From Turnera subulata (Eukaryota > Streptophyta > Magnoliopsida > Malpighiales > Passifloraceae): a DNA stretch of 64,000 bases. The position numbers and the translations under genes are program-made. The notes below the pieces were generated by a model. That model did no database searches. It saw only the letters and a list, made by a program, of their open reading frames with translations, and had not been told where the DNA came from. How positions within the stretch are numbered: position 1 is the stretch's first letter; every line of letters starts with the position of its first letter. Location of the stretch: contig JAKUCV010001307.1 of NCBI GenBank assembly GCA_028386065.3, positions 54,477 through 118,476 of the forward strand, written 5' to 3'. Positions 11,948-22,966 of the stretch are shown here, one piece after another.

Positions 11948-12125
11948 ATAAAAGTTGATATCCAATACACTAGCTTCCTTGACGTTGGCGATGGTCAGCC
12001 TTGGAGTCCGTTGGTCAGCCCGGAATTAAGCGAAAAGGGTGGTCCCGGACGGTGGTCCCGTCATCCGATTGGGAAGAAGGTAACACGATTCTTCTCTATG
12101 GATCGGTTAACAATTTAAATTCTCG

Positions 12126-12970
12126 ATGTCTAGATTGTTAAGAAGCTTCTCTAGAGGATCTGCCTCTTCGGCTTCCTCGCAAAACAATATGAATTCAGAT
12201 TCAACAATAATAAATCGGCAAGAAGTACGAATTAGTGATATAGAAAATCAGTTACATAACTGGAATATCCCTAAAATAGCAAAAACAGAGGTGTATAAGG
12301 TAGGAATCTTCGATAGACCGCATGAATATTTAATAGAAACGACCGAGCAAACACTACCAGTAAGTCCTCAAACGGAGCATGTCGAGCTGTTGAGTTCATC
12401 TAATATCAATAGGCATAAGCAAAAATATAGATTTCTGCATATAGGATTAGTGCAAGTGGCTATTAAACCATTAATAGATTAGGATTAGACTCTCCGATAT
12501 TATTATGCTTAAGAGATGCAAGATTCGCAAACTTCTCCGACTCTTTAATAGCTGTATGTGAAAGTAATTTAGCAAATGGCCCTGTTTATTTTAACTCATA
12601 TCCAAACTACTCCGTAGATTTATTTGATGAAAATATTTTAAAGGTTCTAACTCTCAACATTAATATCCCCTCAACAATGATAAAAAATTCAAAAAATGCA
12701 GCAATAATTTATAGGGTCTACTACAAATTAATGAGCTCAAGCATTAGTCCCAAAGCCATTAACCAATCACCAAAAGGTACCACTATGTTGATAGAAGCAA
12801 ATTATGAACACATGAACATACAGACACCTAGAATGTTAGAATGGGATCAAGTTAGTTTCCCTGAAAACTGGAGTTTGCCAGGAATCAATCCAGTTAAGAC
12901 CTTACCTCCTAGAACAAGACCCTTTGACATTATAGAAGACTCACATGGAAAGGTGCAAATAAGATTTCAG
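12126..12970 (+). pseudogene. Pararetroviral movement-protein region (30K-like), broken
   Basis: Movement proteins of this class enlarge plasmodesmata and let virus pass between cells. The frame opens at ATG 12126 with a Ser/Arg-rich N-terminus and runs to a stop at 12480-12482. Movement-protein-like sequence (for example LLCLRDARF near 12500-12526) continues in another frame from about 12485, so a small indel lies at about 12475-12485. The region merges without a stop into the coat-protein frame, as expected where movement and coat domains share one large polyprotein. The assignment rests on sequence style, gene order and leader, not on a database search. Confidence 0.7.
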
Positions 12971-15250
12971 TCCACAAGATTTGATAACTATAAAATAGAT
13001 ACGCCAACTCCTTCAAGAAAATCAACAAGTAGTATACCAACCCACCTTAGAGGAGTAGACTTTCAAAGGACTATACCTAGACCATTCTACCAAACATCAG
13101 AGACTAGTCAACCCCAATCTTTACCAACAAAACAAGAACCGTCACCCCCACTCTCACCAACAGTTAGCGATATGCATCCTCCAGGAAATACCCCTTATGA
13201 TGACCAGTTAAATGTTCTTACGTCAAAATTCGAACTAGATATTCCATTCTTAAGAGAAAAATTTTTAGATCCTTTTTACGAACAAGAAAGACGAGACTTT
13301 GCATCACAATTTACCTCTCACGATCGCCAGAAGATTAAAAAACAATATTATGAAGATTTAATTCACATAGAAGACAATATTGGGTTTTTCCCTTGGTGGC
13401 AAGTTAACAAAAGCAAATGGGAGACAAAATATCAAATTCATGAAACCTTTAGGTTAGCGCAACCTTGGCATACGACAAACTCAGGGGAAACTATAGTATC
13501 AACTCAACCCCCATTAGAAGAAATAAAAATTCAATGGAAAAATTCAGAAGTTATAGCAAGCCCATTCAAGAAACCAACAGAAGATCAAAATTTCACTGCA
13601 TTAAGAAATCAAAATAATTACACTAATCAAATGCTTCATACTATATCTAAACAATTAGAAATTATAGAGACAAATCAGCAAACAGAAGTAAAAGACTCTA
13701 AGATAGAAGGAACTTCCCAATCATTATATCGGTCGCTAGAAAAACCCATAATTACTCCTCCCGAACAACCCAAGATAAAATTACATAGTCAATCACAAGA
13801 AAATGAAGAATTAATCGACATCATCACTCAGAAACTTAAAGCTCTAGACATACAAACACCAAAAAAGCAAATATCCGTATTAACAGAAGGAGATTACTCA
13901 GAACCAGATATCGATGACTTAATGAGGCAATTTGATGAAAAGATGACTATTAACAAAATAAAAGGAAAAGGGAAAATCCAACATGAAAGGCAAAAAAAAT
14001 TCAACAAACCAAAGATTCCTCACTATTATACCAAACCATCATTACCCAACATAGCTTTTGAAGAAAGGGGGTATCGCTTTCAAGGACAATATGATGGGAA
14101 AAGCATCTATGAGTGGAATATAGATGGAGCATCAGAATACGCAATCATCTCTATTTTAACGGATATGTGTATGGCAGCAACATCTTACAAAAGTAATAAC
14201 AATACGGACAAAGAAACTGCTTTAACTTTAGTTAGTGGATTCTGAGGACAATTGAAAGGATGGTGGGAGAATTACTTATCACAGAATGACAGAGACACCA
14301 TAATAAATGTAAAAAAATCGACATCCATAAAAATAGAACAAAAACCAGGAGCAACCACTAGTGCCACACCAATGGCCATAGATGAAGAAAATACTGTAGC
14401 CACATTAATATACGCAATTACCAAAACTTTTATAGGCAACCCAGAAGATTCACGAGAAAGAGCATCAGAAATATTAGCAAATTTAGCTTGTCCAAAATTA
14501 CAAGATTTCAGATGGTATAAAGATATGTTTTTAACCAAAGTCATGATAAGAACAGATAGTCAAAAAGAATACTGGAAAGAAAGATTTTTAGCAGGACTCC
14601 CAAGATTATTTGCAGAAAAAGTAAAAAATAGATTAAGAGATAAATACAGTGGAAGTATTCCTTACGATCAATTAACTTATGGAGATTTAATTAGTGAAAT
14701 TAATAAAACAGGTTTGGAACTATGTAATGATATGAAACTAAAATCAAAACTAAAGCAAGAACGGCTGACAGGAAGAAAAGAATTAGGATCCTTTTGTAGT
14801 CAATACGGGTACGAAAAAATAATATCACCTTCACAAAAGAAGCAAACTAAAACAATAAGAAATTATCGAAATTACAGGAAATCCCATTTTAAAAGCAAAG
14901 ACAGGCCATATGAAAATAAACCAAATAAATTCCAAACTCGCAAAAGCAGATATACAAAGGGACGAGTCGTCTGCTATAAATGTGGACAGGTAGGACATTA
15001 CAAAAGAAATTGTCCTATGTCCCAAAAAATTAGAGAATTAAATATCGATGAAGAAACAAAACAAGTAATGCTAAATCTCTTATTAACAGATGATAGTGAT
15101 TTAGAAGATGAATCAGATGATGGTTTATATCCTATACAAGAAAGCCTGGGTGACTCAGGCGAAGAAGAAACTAGCTCTGACGACAACGAAACAGGAGTAT
15201 GCGCCTGCAAAACTAAAACAATAAATACCTTGGCATCAGAAAAGAATTTA
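12971..15250 (+). pseudogene. Pararetroviral coat-protein region with one stop
   Basis: The frame starting in the movement domain continues with a Pro/Ser-rich linker, a long hydrophilic stretch rich in Gln, Lys and Glu, and then a Trp/Tyr-rich capsid core. An in-frame TGA at 14243-14245 interrupts it; the same frame resumes at once. Near 14971-15012 is a zinc knuckle CYKCGQVGHYKRNC (CX2CX4HX4C), preceded by a basic Arg/Lys/Tyr-rich region and followed by an acidic tail (DDSDLEDESDD). This is the classic layout of a caulimovirid coat protein. Past 15250 the frame reads into the centre of the inverted repeat and ends at 15346, so the natural C-terminus is missing. Confidence 0.75.
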
Positions 15251-16464
15251 TTAAATCTAGAATTAAATTCTTTTCTGATGCCAAGGGATTTGTTATTAAA
15301 TCTAGAATTAAATTCTTTTCTGATGCCAAGGGATTTATTATTTTAGTTTTGCAGGCGCATACTCCTGTTTCGTTGTCATCAGAGCTAGTTTCTTCTTCGC
15401 CTGAGTCACCTGGGCTTTCTTGTACAGGATATAAACCATCATCTGATTCATCTTCTAAATCACTATCATCTGTTAATAAGAGATTTAGCATTACTTGTTT
15501 TGTTTCTTCATTGATATTTAATTCTCTAATTTTTTGGGACATAGGACAATTTCTTTTGTAATGTCCTACCTGTCCACATTTATAGCAGACGACTCGTCCC
15601 TTTGCATATCTACTTTTGCGAGTTTGGAATTTATTTGGTTTATTTTCATATGGCCTGTCTTTGCTTTTAAAATGGGAATTCCTATAATTTCGATAATTTT
15701 TTATTGTTTTAGTTTGCTTCTTTTGTGAAGGTGATATTATTTTTTCGTACCCGTATTGACTACAAAAGGATCCTAATTCTTTTCTTCCTGTCAGCCGTTC
15801 TTGCTTTAGTTTTGATTTTAGTTTCATATCATTACATAGTTCCAAACCTGTTTTATTAATTTCACTAATTAAATCTCCATAAGTTAATTGATCGTAAGGA
15901 ATACTTCCACTGTATTTATCTCTTAATCTATTTTTTACTTTTTCTACAAATAATCTTGGGAGTCCTGTTAAAAACCTTTCTTTCCAGTATTCTTTTTGAC
16001 TATCTGTTCTTATCATGACTTTGGTTAAAAACATATCTTTATACCATCTGAAATCTTGTAATTTTGGACAAGTTAAATTTGCTAATATTTCTGATGCTCT
16101 TTCTCGTGAATCTTCTGGGTTGCCTATAAAAGATTTGGTAATTGCGTATATTAATGTGGCTACAACATTTTCTTCATCTATGGCCATTGGTGTGGCACTA
16201 GTGGTTGCTCCTGATTTTTGTTCTATTTTTATGGATGTCGATTTTTTTGCATTTATTATGGTGTCTCTGTCATTCTATGATAAGTAATTCTCCCACCATC
16301 CTTTCAATTGTCCTCAGAATCCACTAACTAAAGTTAAAGCAGTTTCTTTGTCCGTATTGTTATTACTTTTGTAAGATGTTGCTGCCATACACATATCCGT
16401 TAAAATAGACATGATTGCGTATTCTGATGCTCCATCTATATTCCACCCATAGATGCTTTTCCCA
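14095..16464. repeat. Long inverted repeat: two 1156-bp arms, 58-bp spacer
   Basis: Bases 14095-15250 and 15309-16464 are reverse complements in perfect register: paired positions always sum to 30559 at both ends and the middle, so there is no net insertion or deletion. Only scattered substitutions separate the arms. The spacer 15251-15308 is built from a ~45-bp unit present twice around TCTAGA (15256 and 15301). Homology stops sharply on both outer sides at TGGG/CCCA. A transcript through it would fold into a long hairpin. Confidence 0.92.
15309..16464 (-). pseudogene. Inverted copy of the pararetroviral coat-protein region
   Basis: The minus strand carries a long frame (16187-15213) nearly identical to the plus-strand coat region, with the same zinc knuckle CYKCGQVGHYKRNC. 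The equivalent of the in-frame stop (14243-14245 on the plus arm) is also present here: TCA at 16314-16316 on the plus strand. Shared damage means the stop pre-dates the duplication. The arm is headless, with no movement-protein part. Confidence 0.85.
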
Positions 16465-17427
16465 CAGCAACAACATCATCAAACCAGATTACAGCAAATA
16501 ACCGAAGTACAGGAACCGAACTATATAGCAAAAATTCAAAGGAAGCCGAAAACCAAAAAAAAAAACCACGAAAGAAAAAGAAAAAAGGGAAAAAGGGGTG
16601 AAAAATTGGAAAAAAACCATAAAGCTTTGAAAAAGAGAGACGGAGAGAGACGTAAACGGAGAGTCTTTTCTCTTTCCCCGAAAACTTCCCAGTTAACTTC
16701 CCCCCTCTTCGTTATCCACTCTATCTCAAACACACCTCCTCCTCCTCCTTTGTCTATTCAATCTCTTTAAAATCCCTCTTCATATTAAACTCAACACCAA
16801 TAGTCTCCTCTGTACCATATATATACATATGTATATGTAAATTTTACTAAAATATTTATAAATACATATTAAAATACACCATAATTACCATAACACATAA
16901 AATATTAATTTTCTACCTAATTTAATTGAATAGAATTGAGTAAATAAAATAAAAAAATTAATTACTTGAATATTAAAATTTAAAATATATTTGTTTTTGT
17001 AATGTATTTTAGGAAATAAAATATAATTACAGTACCAAATTTCTTGTTCTAAAATGAGGGTGATTAAAATTTTTAATATAAATTAATTTGTTTTAGAAAA
17101 TAACAAAAAAATTCATACCAGATTTTTTAGCATAAAATGCTGGTAACTAAAAATAAAAATTATTACCAACTTTTAAAATAAAAAACTATACACTCTATAT
17201 TAAACTAAATATCGAGTTATAGTACTAAAATAGTTGAAACAATAAATTATGATAAAAACAGAATGGAAAAGCTATTAAATTACTTAAATATTAAAATTTA
17301 GATATCGTACATTACAATTTTTTTTGTTCTAGAATGCCAGTAAATAAAATTAGTAACGTAAATTAACTTTTTTAAATATATAACAAAAATTATTATCAAA
17401 TTTTAGAACAAAAATTTATAATTAAGT
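16465..17427. other. Non-coding: purine-rich block then AT-rich degenerate repeats
   Basis: About 16530-16790 has a purine-rich stretch followed by a CT-rich one, resembling an untranslated leader but with no gene behind it. From ~16850 to 17427 the DNA is AT-rich and repeats a loose motif (CCAAATTT...GTTCTAGAATG...TAACTAAAATT...AAATTAATTT) also found inside repeat S. No convincing coding frame. Confidence 0.5.
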
Positions 17428-17703
17428 TACACTTGTATTTGTCAAGTGTAATTTTTCATTTATTATTATTATTATTATTTTGCAATATATATAACTAAAT
17501 TACTTCATTATTTTTAAGAACATGATGCCAAATTACTGAGAAAAATTATTTTTAAAAAAACTAAAAAATTATATTACCAAAAATTTGGAAATACTTTACT
17601 TTTCCCACTTGAAATTGAATAATAAAAATTTTTAAGATAAATTATTTTGTTCGAAAAGTAACAAAAAATATAGCAAAAATAGTCAAAAAAAAAAAAGATA
17701 AAA

Positions 17704-20700
17704 AGAGACGCCCCGACCCGTATTTACCGTACACAGTAAACACGTGCCGGAACTGTGACAACCCGACCATTCAAACCCAGCATACAGTGTATAAAACATA
17801 AACCCTGGCTTGACAGCCCAAAAATATAAACAGCAATATGGCCCTACGACCCAACATCAATAACAGCAGTAATAACTCAACTGGCCCAATGGCCCAGCAA
17901 CAGTAAAAACATGCACAGCGGAAGACTTAACAATATGCACAGCGGAAGACTTATAACTCACATTACAACACATGCATAGCCCAATGCAACTAATGGATCC
18001 GAGTCCTGTCCGAGGGTACGCTTCAGCTCGCCCTGTACACTCCTGCACTACAAACAACTCACCCTACGGGATGAAACCCTGCAGGCGAGGGGTGAGTCCG
18101 AAGCGCTCACCGACGAAAGATAAACAGAGATATATTCAACCGTAATACTTTCGAAGTATTACAACCATTAAACAGAAGAATCTAACACATACAACACGAT
18201 AGAGGAATCCAACAACAAACAACACATCAGAGGAATCAGTAGAAAGCACAGGCATACACAACCCAAGAAAACTACTATAAACAACTAACCAAGACCAAAA
18301 GAATGCTTATTAACTTTTATTACCAATTTTATCTTCCGGGCCCGTCACTGGACAAGCTAGGGTCGTACCTAGTTATTAACTAATTCTGGATGCCAGGCCC
18401 CACCACAATCCGGGATCAACATCCCCATATCTCAAATCCGGGATCAACATCCCAATATCTCAAATCCGGGATCAACATCCCAATATCACAAATCCGGGAT
18501 CAACATCCCAATATCACAAATCTGGGGTCAACACCCCAACCAACTAACCCACTGGCCATGACACCACAGAACTAGTCTCTAACCATCTAGTCGTACCACT
18601 ACTTTCCAAGTGACTATTATACCATCATCTCAAATTCCAGTCCAAATCCATTACTCTTTCATCAATTACCCAATTTCTATTATCTCAGATTAACTCCACA
18701 GACTCAATCTCTTATCTCAATCTCATGACACAAATTATTCAAACTTAACAGCTCAGCATTATTTCCAACACAATATACACAAGTCTAACACAATCCAACA
18801 ACAGCATCAATAATTCCACAGCAATCAGGTAACAATCAATAATTATTCCAACAGATCAATCTAACAACAAAAATACACAAACAACAAGGATACACACACA
18901 GCATTACGGGCACATATCAAGGTTTATCCATCCTCACCTGATGTGTCTCTGAAATTGCTATCCGGTTAAATCCCGATACCCTATATGTACATATAGGAAC
19001 ACAATAATCACTTATATTGCGCAAACAAAGATAATTATGCATAATGCCGGTTTAGAAATCGTTATACGGCTTGTCTTATATCCAATTTTTATTGTTTCCA
19101 TAAATTTCTTTCATATGATGTTAACCTCTTTATTCAATATACTATCTATACTTAATTTCAAATTGAAACCGAAACCGAGTTTCCTGTCGATATTCTAATT
19201 ACACTTAATGTTAAATTAAAACCGAATCCGAACGTTCAAGCCGATATCCCGGCCCATTAGTCGCTCGTGTCAAATACATATTTACGATTAGTACTATAGC
19301 TCATTAAATAATACAAAAGTTATCTAATATTTAATGGAATGAAATTCATACGTAACAATATAACAGATTAATATAAAATCTCTAGTGGTAAATAATGTAT
19401 CCAGTAGTAGGTACATAGTATTCCGTCAAGCCAAGAATACAAATCTTAATATTTTAAAAGTATTGTAAAACATACTTTGGTCATAGAATAAATTCCATCT
19501 GGTTAGGTATTTATAATTAACTTTTATCTTCATAATTGATTCCAAGATGGTGTCCTTTTTTTAATCTATAGATTAATTCATTTACCATTGTTTTTAATTT
19601 ATAAATTAATTCATTAACCATTTGTAATATCGAACGTCCATCGGGTCCGTTATTAGATTGTCAAAAGCATATGTGTCTCGGAAACATGGGCCTCTGCACG
19701 TTCGGCCCGTTTCCGAGTCCGTTGTGCAACCGAGCCCAAACCCGAGCCAAGGTGAAATAAGCCCAAGGAATTACCCAAAGTAACCCGTCCACCGAGTTCC
19801 GCTTCTTGAGGAACGCACCGTTCACACCGGAGTTGCCCGGGTCTCGCCGGAAAATTCTCGGGACTTGCCGGAACCTCGCCGGAATCCGGCGGTTACTGGT
19901 CACACAGAAGTCCTCAATCCAGCCCATGTCTCCGTTACTGTTCACCACGCATCCAAAACACCCAAAGCACACAGAAGCATCACGGCCAACCCATCACCGT
20001 CACAAACCCACAATCAAAACCACCCAATTGTCAATCACCCACCGACGACCCCAAGCACCATAATCAAAACAATCCAATCAAACCACAATCGAATCGATTA
20101 AAGGTTGGGAAGAGGAGAAGGAAAAGATGTGACCAGAGACTCACCCAAGCTCGGTGATGACGAGTGATAGACGCGGTAGAGGCGCAAGTCACAGAGGAGA
20201 AATGATGGCGGCGGTCGTCGCGGCTGTCGGCAGTGACGAGATGGAGAGGACTCAATGGCTTGCTCATCGCCGGCGTGCAGCAGCGTGGAGGAACGGATCT
20301 CAAGGCGGCGACATCGGCTGCAGTGGTCGCCCGAGTCAGTAAGGGTGTGGCCCGAGTTGCTGCAGCTTGGGTTCAGCGGTGTTGGCGGCGAGGAACGGAC
20401 GGTGGCGGCTGTTGACGATGAGTCGTGGTGACAGCCGTGGTGAGCTCGGGCGGCTGCGTGTCTTCGTCACGGTGGCGTGACTTGCAGCAGTGAGGTGTAG
20501 GGAGGGGAAGGGAAGAAAGGATGGTGGCGGCGGTTGATGGGGGTTCGGTGGTGTGTACCCGGGTGTGAAGTAGAGAAGGAGATAAGGGAGAAGGAAAAAG
20601 CAGGAGGGTGTGGGTGTGTGGAGTAACGGGAAAAGGAAAAAAAAAATGGAAGGAGTAATTGGGGGAGGAAGAGACAAGGGAAGAAAGGAAGAAAAGATTG

Positions 20701-21251
20701 AAAGTGAGGGGAGGGGCCTGTTAATCACGGGTGGAGGCGGCTGGAAGAAAAGAAAAAAAAAAGAAGAAGGATAAAGGAGGAGGAGGAAGAAGGAAAAGAA
20801 AGAAAAGAAGGAAGAGAAGTGGGGCCCGCGCGGCTGGGGAAAAACTGGGAGAGAGAAGGAAATGTAACCGGGAAAGAGGAAGAGAAAGGAAGGAGGAGAA
20901 AGAAGAGTGGCCTCGTGGCAAGCCACATTCAGCCGGTCCGGATTCTCGCGTCGGAATCTCGTAAACGCAGGGATACTCCCGTCTTTTCGAATTTTCCGTC
21001 CCGAGTCCAAAAATACAACTTGGGCTTGGAAAATCCGATTAATCCTCCTGAGCATCGACCAACTCTCGGAACTGAAAACCGAGGCTAGGTTAGTTAGGAA
21101 GATACTCCCGAGCGTGGGAAAATTCTCGGTTTCGAAAAACGACCCCCGATTTACCTTGAATTAATTACCCAAGATTAATTCATTCGGTAAATCACTGTAT
21201 AACGACTTTAACAATCCCGGTAAAAATCTAAATTTTACCCGGGCTGTTACA
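17704..21251 (-). mobile_element. Solo LTR of a gypsy-type retrotransposon (~3.5 kb)
   Basis: Read on the minus strand it begins TGTAACAGCCCGGG and ends near GGGTCGGGGCGTCTCT, the style of the long LTRs of plant Tekay/Retand gypsy elements. TAAAA flanks it on both sides (17699-17703 and 21252-21256), a 5-bp target duplication, and the host sequence is continuous across the site when compared with repeat copy A. No gag or pol is present. The terminal CA is lost at the distal end. Long open frames around 20336-21055 are low-complexity Ser/Pro/Phe-rich readings of CT/GA tracts and are not genes. Confidence 0.75.
18408..18545. repeat. Five tandem 28-bp repeats inside the long LTR
   Basis: The unit AATCCGGGATCAACATCCCA plus eight further bases occurs five times head to tail, the last two copies diverged. 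Each unit holds the short inverted repeat GGGAT...ATCCC. Similar blocks are common in long gypsy LTRs. Confidence 0.85.
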
Positions 21252-21716
21252 TAAAAACATAATGAAGAAACTATAAAATTACTTAAATATTAAAATTTAC
21301 ATATAGTTACATTACGAATTTATTTTTTTCTAAAATTCAGGTAACTAAAATTACTTAAATATTTAAATATAAATATATTATTTTTATAATATACTTTTCG
21401 AAAAAATAAATGTAATTTTACTGCCAAATCTTTTGCTCTAGAATGGGGAAATTAAAATTATCGAGATAAATTAATTTATTTAAAAGAATTAAAACATATT
21501 GGCCAATATATAATGGTGTAAATTTGTTGTAAGGAAATGAGAAAAACCTGAGTCATTATACGACATAGGGCAACAAACAATCTCTATCTTATAGTGGACA
21601 CATAAAATTATACACATAAAATCAGAATTGACATGGTTTTAAAATGACTAATATTTACGATAAACAAAAGATGAAAAAATTAAATGGAACTATGAAAAGA
21701 TATATGACATATTACT

Positions 21717-22039
21717 TAATTATTAGTTATTCTTTTTTTGATGAAATTATTAGTTAATCTTGAGATGAGAGAATAGTTTTAAATTTTAATTTTTTTTACC
21801 AGCTTGAATGTCAGATAGGGAGGGAAACGTAGAGGTCAAATTGTTTTATCATTAACAAATTAATTTAATGGACCCACCCTAATGACCATATTTGTCCACT
21901 CATAAAAGCTTTGTTTTTCTTTGTGAAAAAAAAAAAATGTAGATTGGTCCAGTCCCGTAAGTTGGCTTTTACTTTTTTGTGCGTTTTTTTTTTTTCCATT
22001 TGAGAAATAAGTTAACCTGCTAGATTTAAAATGCTTTTT
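21717..22039. other. Non-coding DNA
   Basis: AT-rich with poly-A and poly-T runs. I see no gene or recognisable element here. Confidence 0.5.
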
Positions 22040-22400
22040 TTTAGAAACGAGGCAGACTTGCATTGGAGAGAATTAACGTATGGTTACATCAGCATGAGCT
22101 ATCACTTCGATGGAGCGGGGAAAGTTCTCAAGGAGCACTGTTTCATCAATCGAGAGCCTTGCTAATGGGCCATACTATGAGCCTACTTATTACATTTCTT
22201 TTTGACATGAGAAAAAGATACACTACACATGTTATGAAGCAGATAAGGAACATCAACCAATACCAAGCCTAGATAGGACGCAGCTGGATGGGAGCAGGTC
22301 ACTTCCGCAATAACTCGTTGGCAGTCTGATTCAACATAGACAGTCGTGAAACCAAGAGCTATGACAGTTTGGAGGCCATACAATGCCTTTCCTTCGGTAA
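22040..22400 (-). pseudogene. LINE RNase H-like remnant
   Basis: The minus strand reads YGLQTVIALGFTTVYVESDC, typical of the RVT_3-type RNase H domain at the C-terminus of plant LINE ORF2 (Ala/Gly helix, then strand ending in ESD). Downstream pieces in other frames resemble the end of that domain (SHV+++CN and a His-Ser-like motif). Only the 3' part of the domain remains, with frameshifts; no RT is attached. Confidence 0.6.
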
Positions 22401-22414
22401 TTTCAATAAATAAC

Positions 22415-22912
22415 TGTGTCTATTATAAAATTGGGGAAGATTTTTACTATTTGATGGAATAATACAAAGTTGATCAAACTTGATCAAGGTAATAATACAA
22501 TTTTGGTAATAATAATACACTTTTGATAATAATATGTACAAGAGAATAATAAATTTAGATGGAGGGAGATTGGAAGAGAAGTGTATGGAATGAGAAGAGA
22601 GTGAAGTTAATGGTGGGTTGTAAGTGTATGAAAGTGAAGGAATGAAGAGGTATTTATAATTGGAAATGGGAGGATAAAAATAAATAAGTATGATTAATTT
22701 AAAAGGATAAAATCAAAGGGATGTTAGGTAAAGGAAGATGATATTAGGATTAGGACAAATCGAATTATAGAGGGTAATTAGCCAAAGAGATAATTCCAAG
22801 TAGAAGTTTGGTGTATGGGTAAAGTATTTACCGAAAGTAAATTCAAATATGGTAAAAATGAGTTTTATTGAATGGTAACAATGACATTCACCATAATATA
22901 TTTATAACAGTG
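22415..22912 (-). repeat. Probable solo copia LTR (~0.5 kb)
   Basis: On the minus strand it starts TGTTATAAATATATTATGG and may end TATAATAGACACA. The first ~260 bases (22912-22650) match the LTR of the decayed copia element at 53404-53146. No flanking pol sequence is present and I could not assign a target duplication, so the far end is uncertain. Confidence 0.55.
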
Positions 22913-22966
22913 TCCCTATTTTAGTGTAGGCTATTGCAGAACATCACCAGTAATGCGCAGTTCAAA

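Larger units (their letters stand above)
11628..16464. mobile_element. Endogenous pararetrovirus (Caulimoviridae-like), defective and rearranged
   Basis: The block contains a partial coat-protein piece (11650-11889), a leader with a tRNA-type primer-binding site (11935-11947), a movement-protein region (12126-~12970), a long coat-protein region (~12971-15250) and an inverted second copy of part of the coat region (15309-16464, minus). The movement-protein-then-coat order, the PBS in the leader and the CCHC knuckle in the coat protein point to an integrated plant pararetrovirus, possibly petuvirus- or florendovirus-like. There is no protease, RT or RNase H in the window, and the genes carry stops and a frame break, so this is a dead partial copy. 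Confidence 0.8.
17428..21716 (+). repeat. Direct repeat S, copy B, split by a 3.5-kb LTR
   Basis: Bases 17428-17703 match 10892-~11160 and bases 21252-21716 match ~11160-11627, with only a few substitutions. The interruption at 17704-21251 is a solo LTR. After 21716 the sequence differs from that following copy A, where pararetroviral DNA begins. Confidence 0.8.

Noticed and set aside
11552..12118. 188-codon ORF as a pararetroviral gene
   Set aside because: It joins repeat S, a coat-protein scrap and leader sequence; a junction artefact.
16453..16770. 105-codon Lys-rich ORF next to the inverted repeat
   Set aside because: Low-complexity purine-rich DNA with no recognisable similarity.
18408..18545. 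Regular 28-bp repeats reminiscent of a CRISPR array
   Set aside because: Repeats are head to tail with no unique spacers, in a plant LTR; no cas genes.
20336..21055. 239-codon Ser/Pro/Phe-rich minus-strand ORF and overlapping Lys/Arg-rich plus ORFs
   Set aside because: Low-complexity readings of GA/CT tracts inside a solo LTR; no domain.
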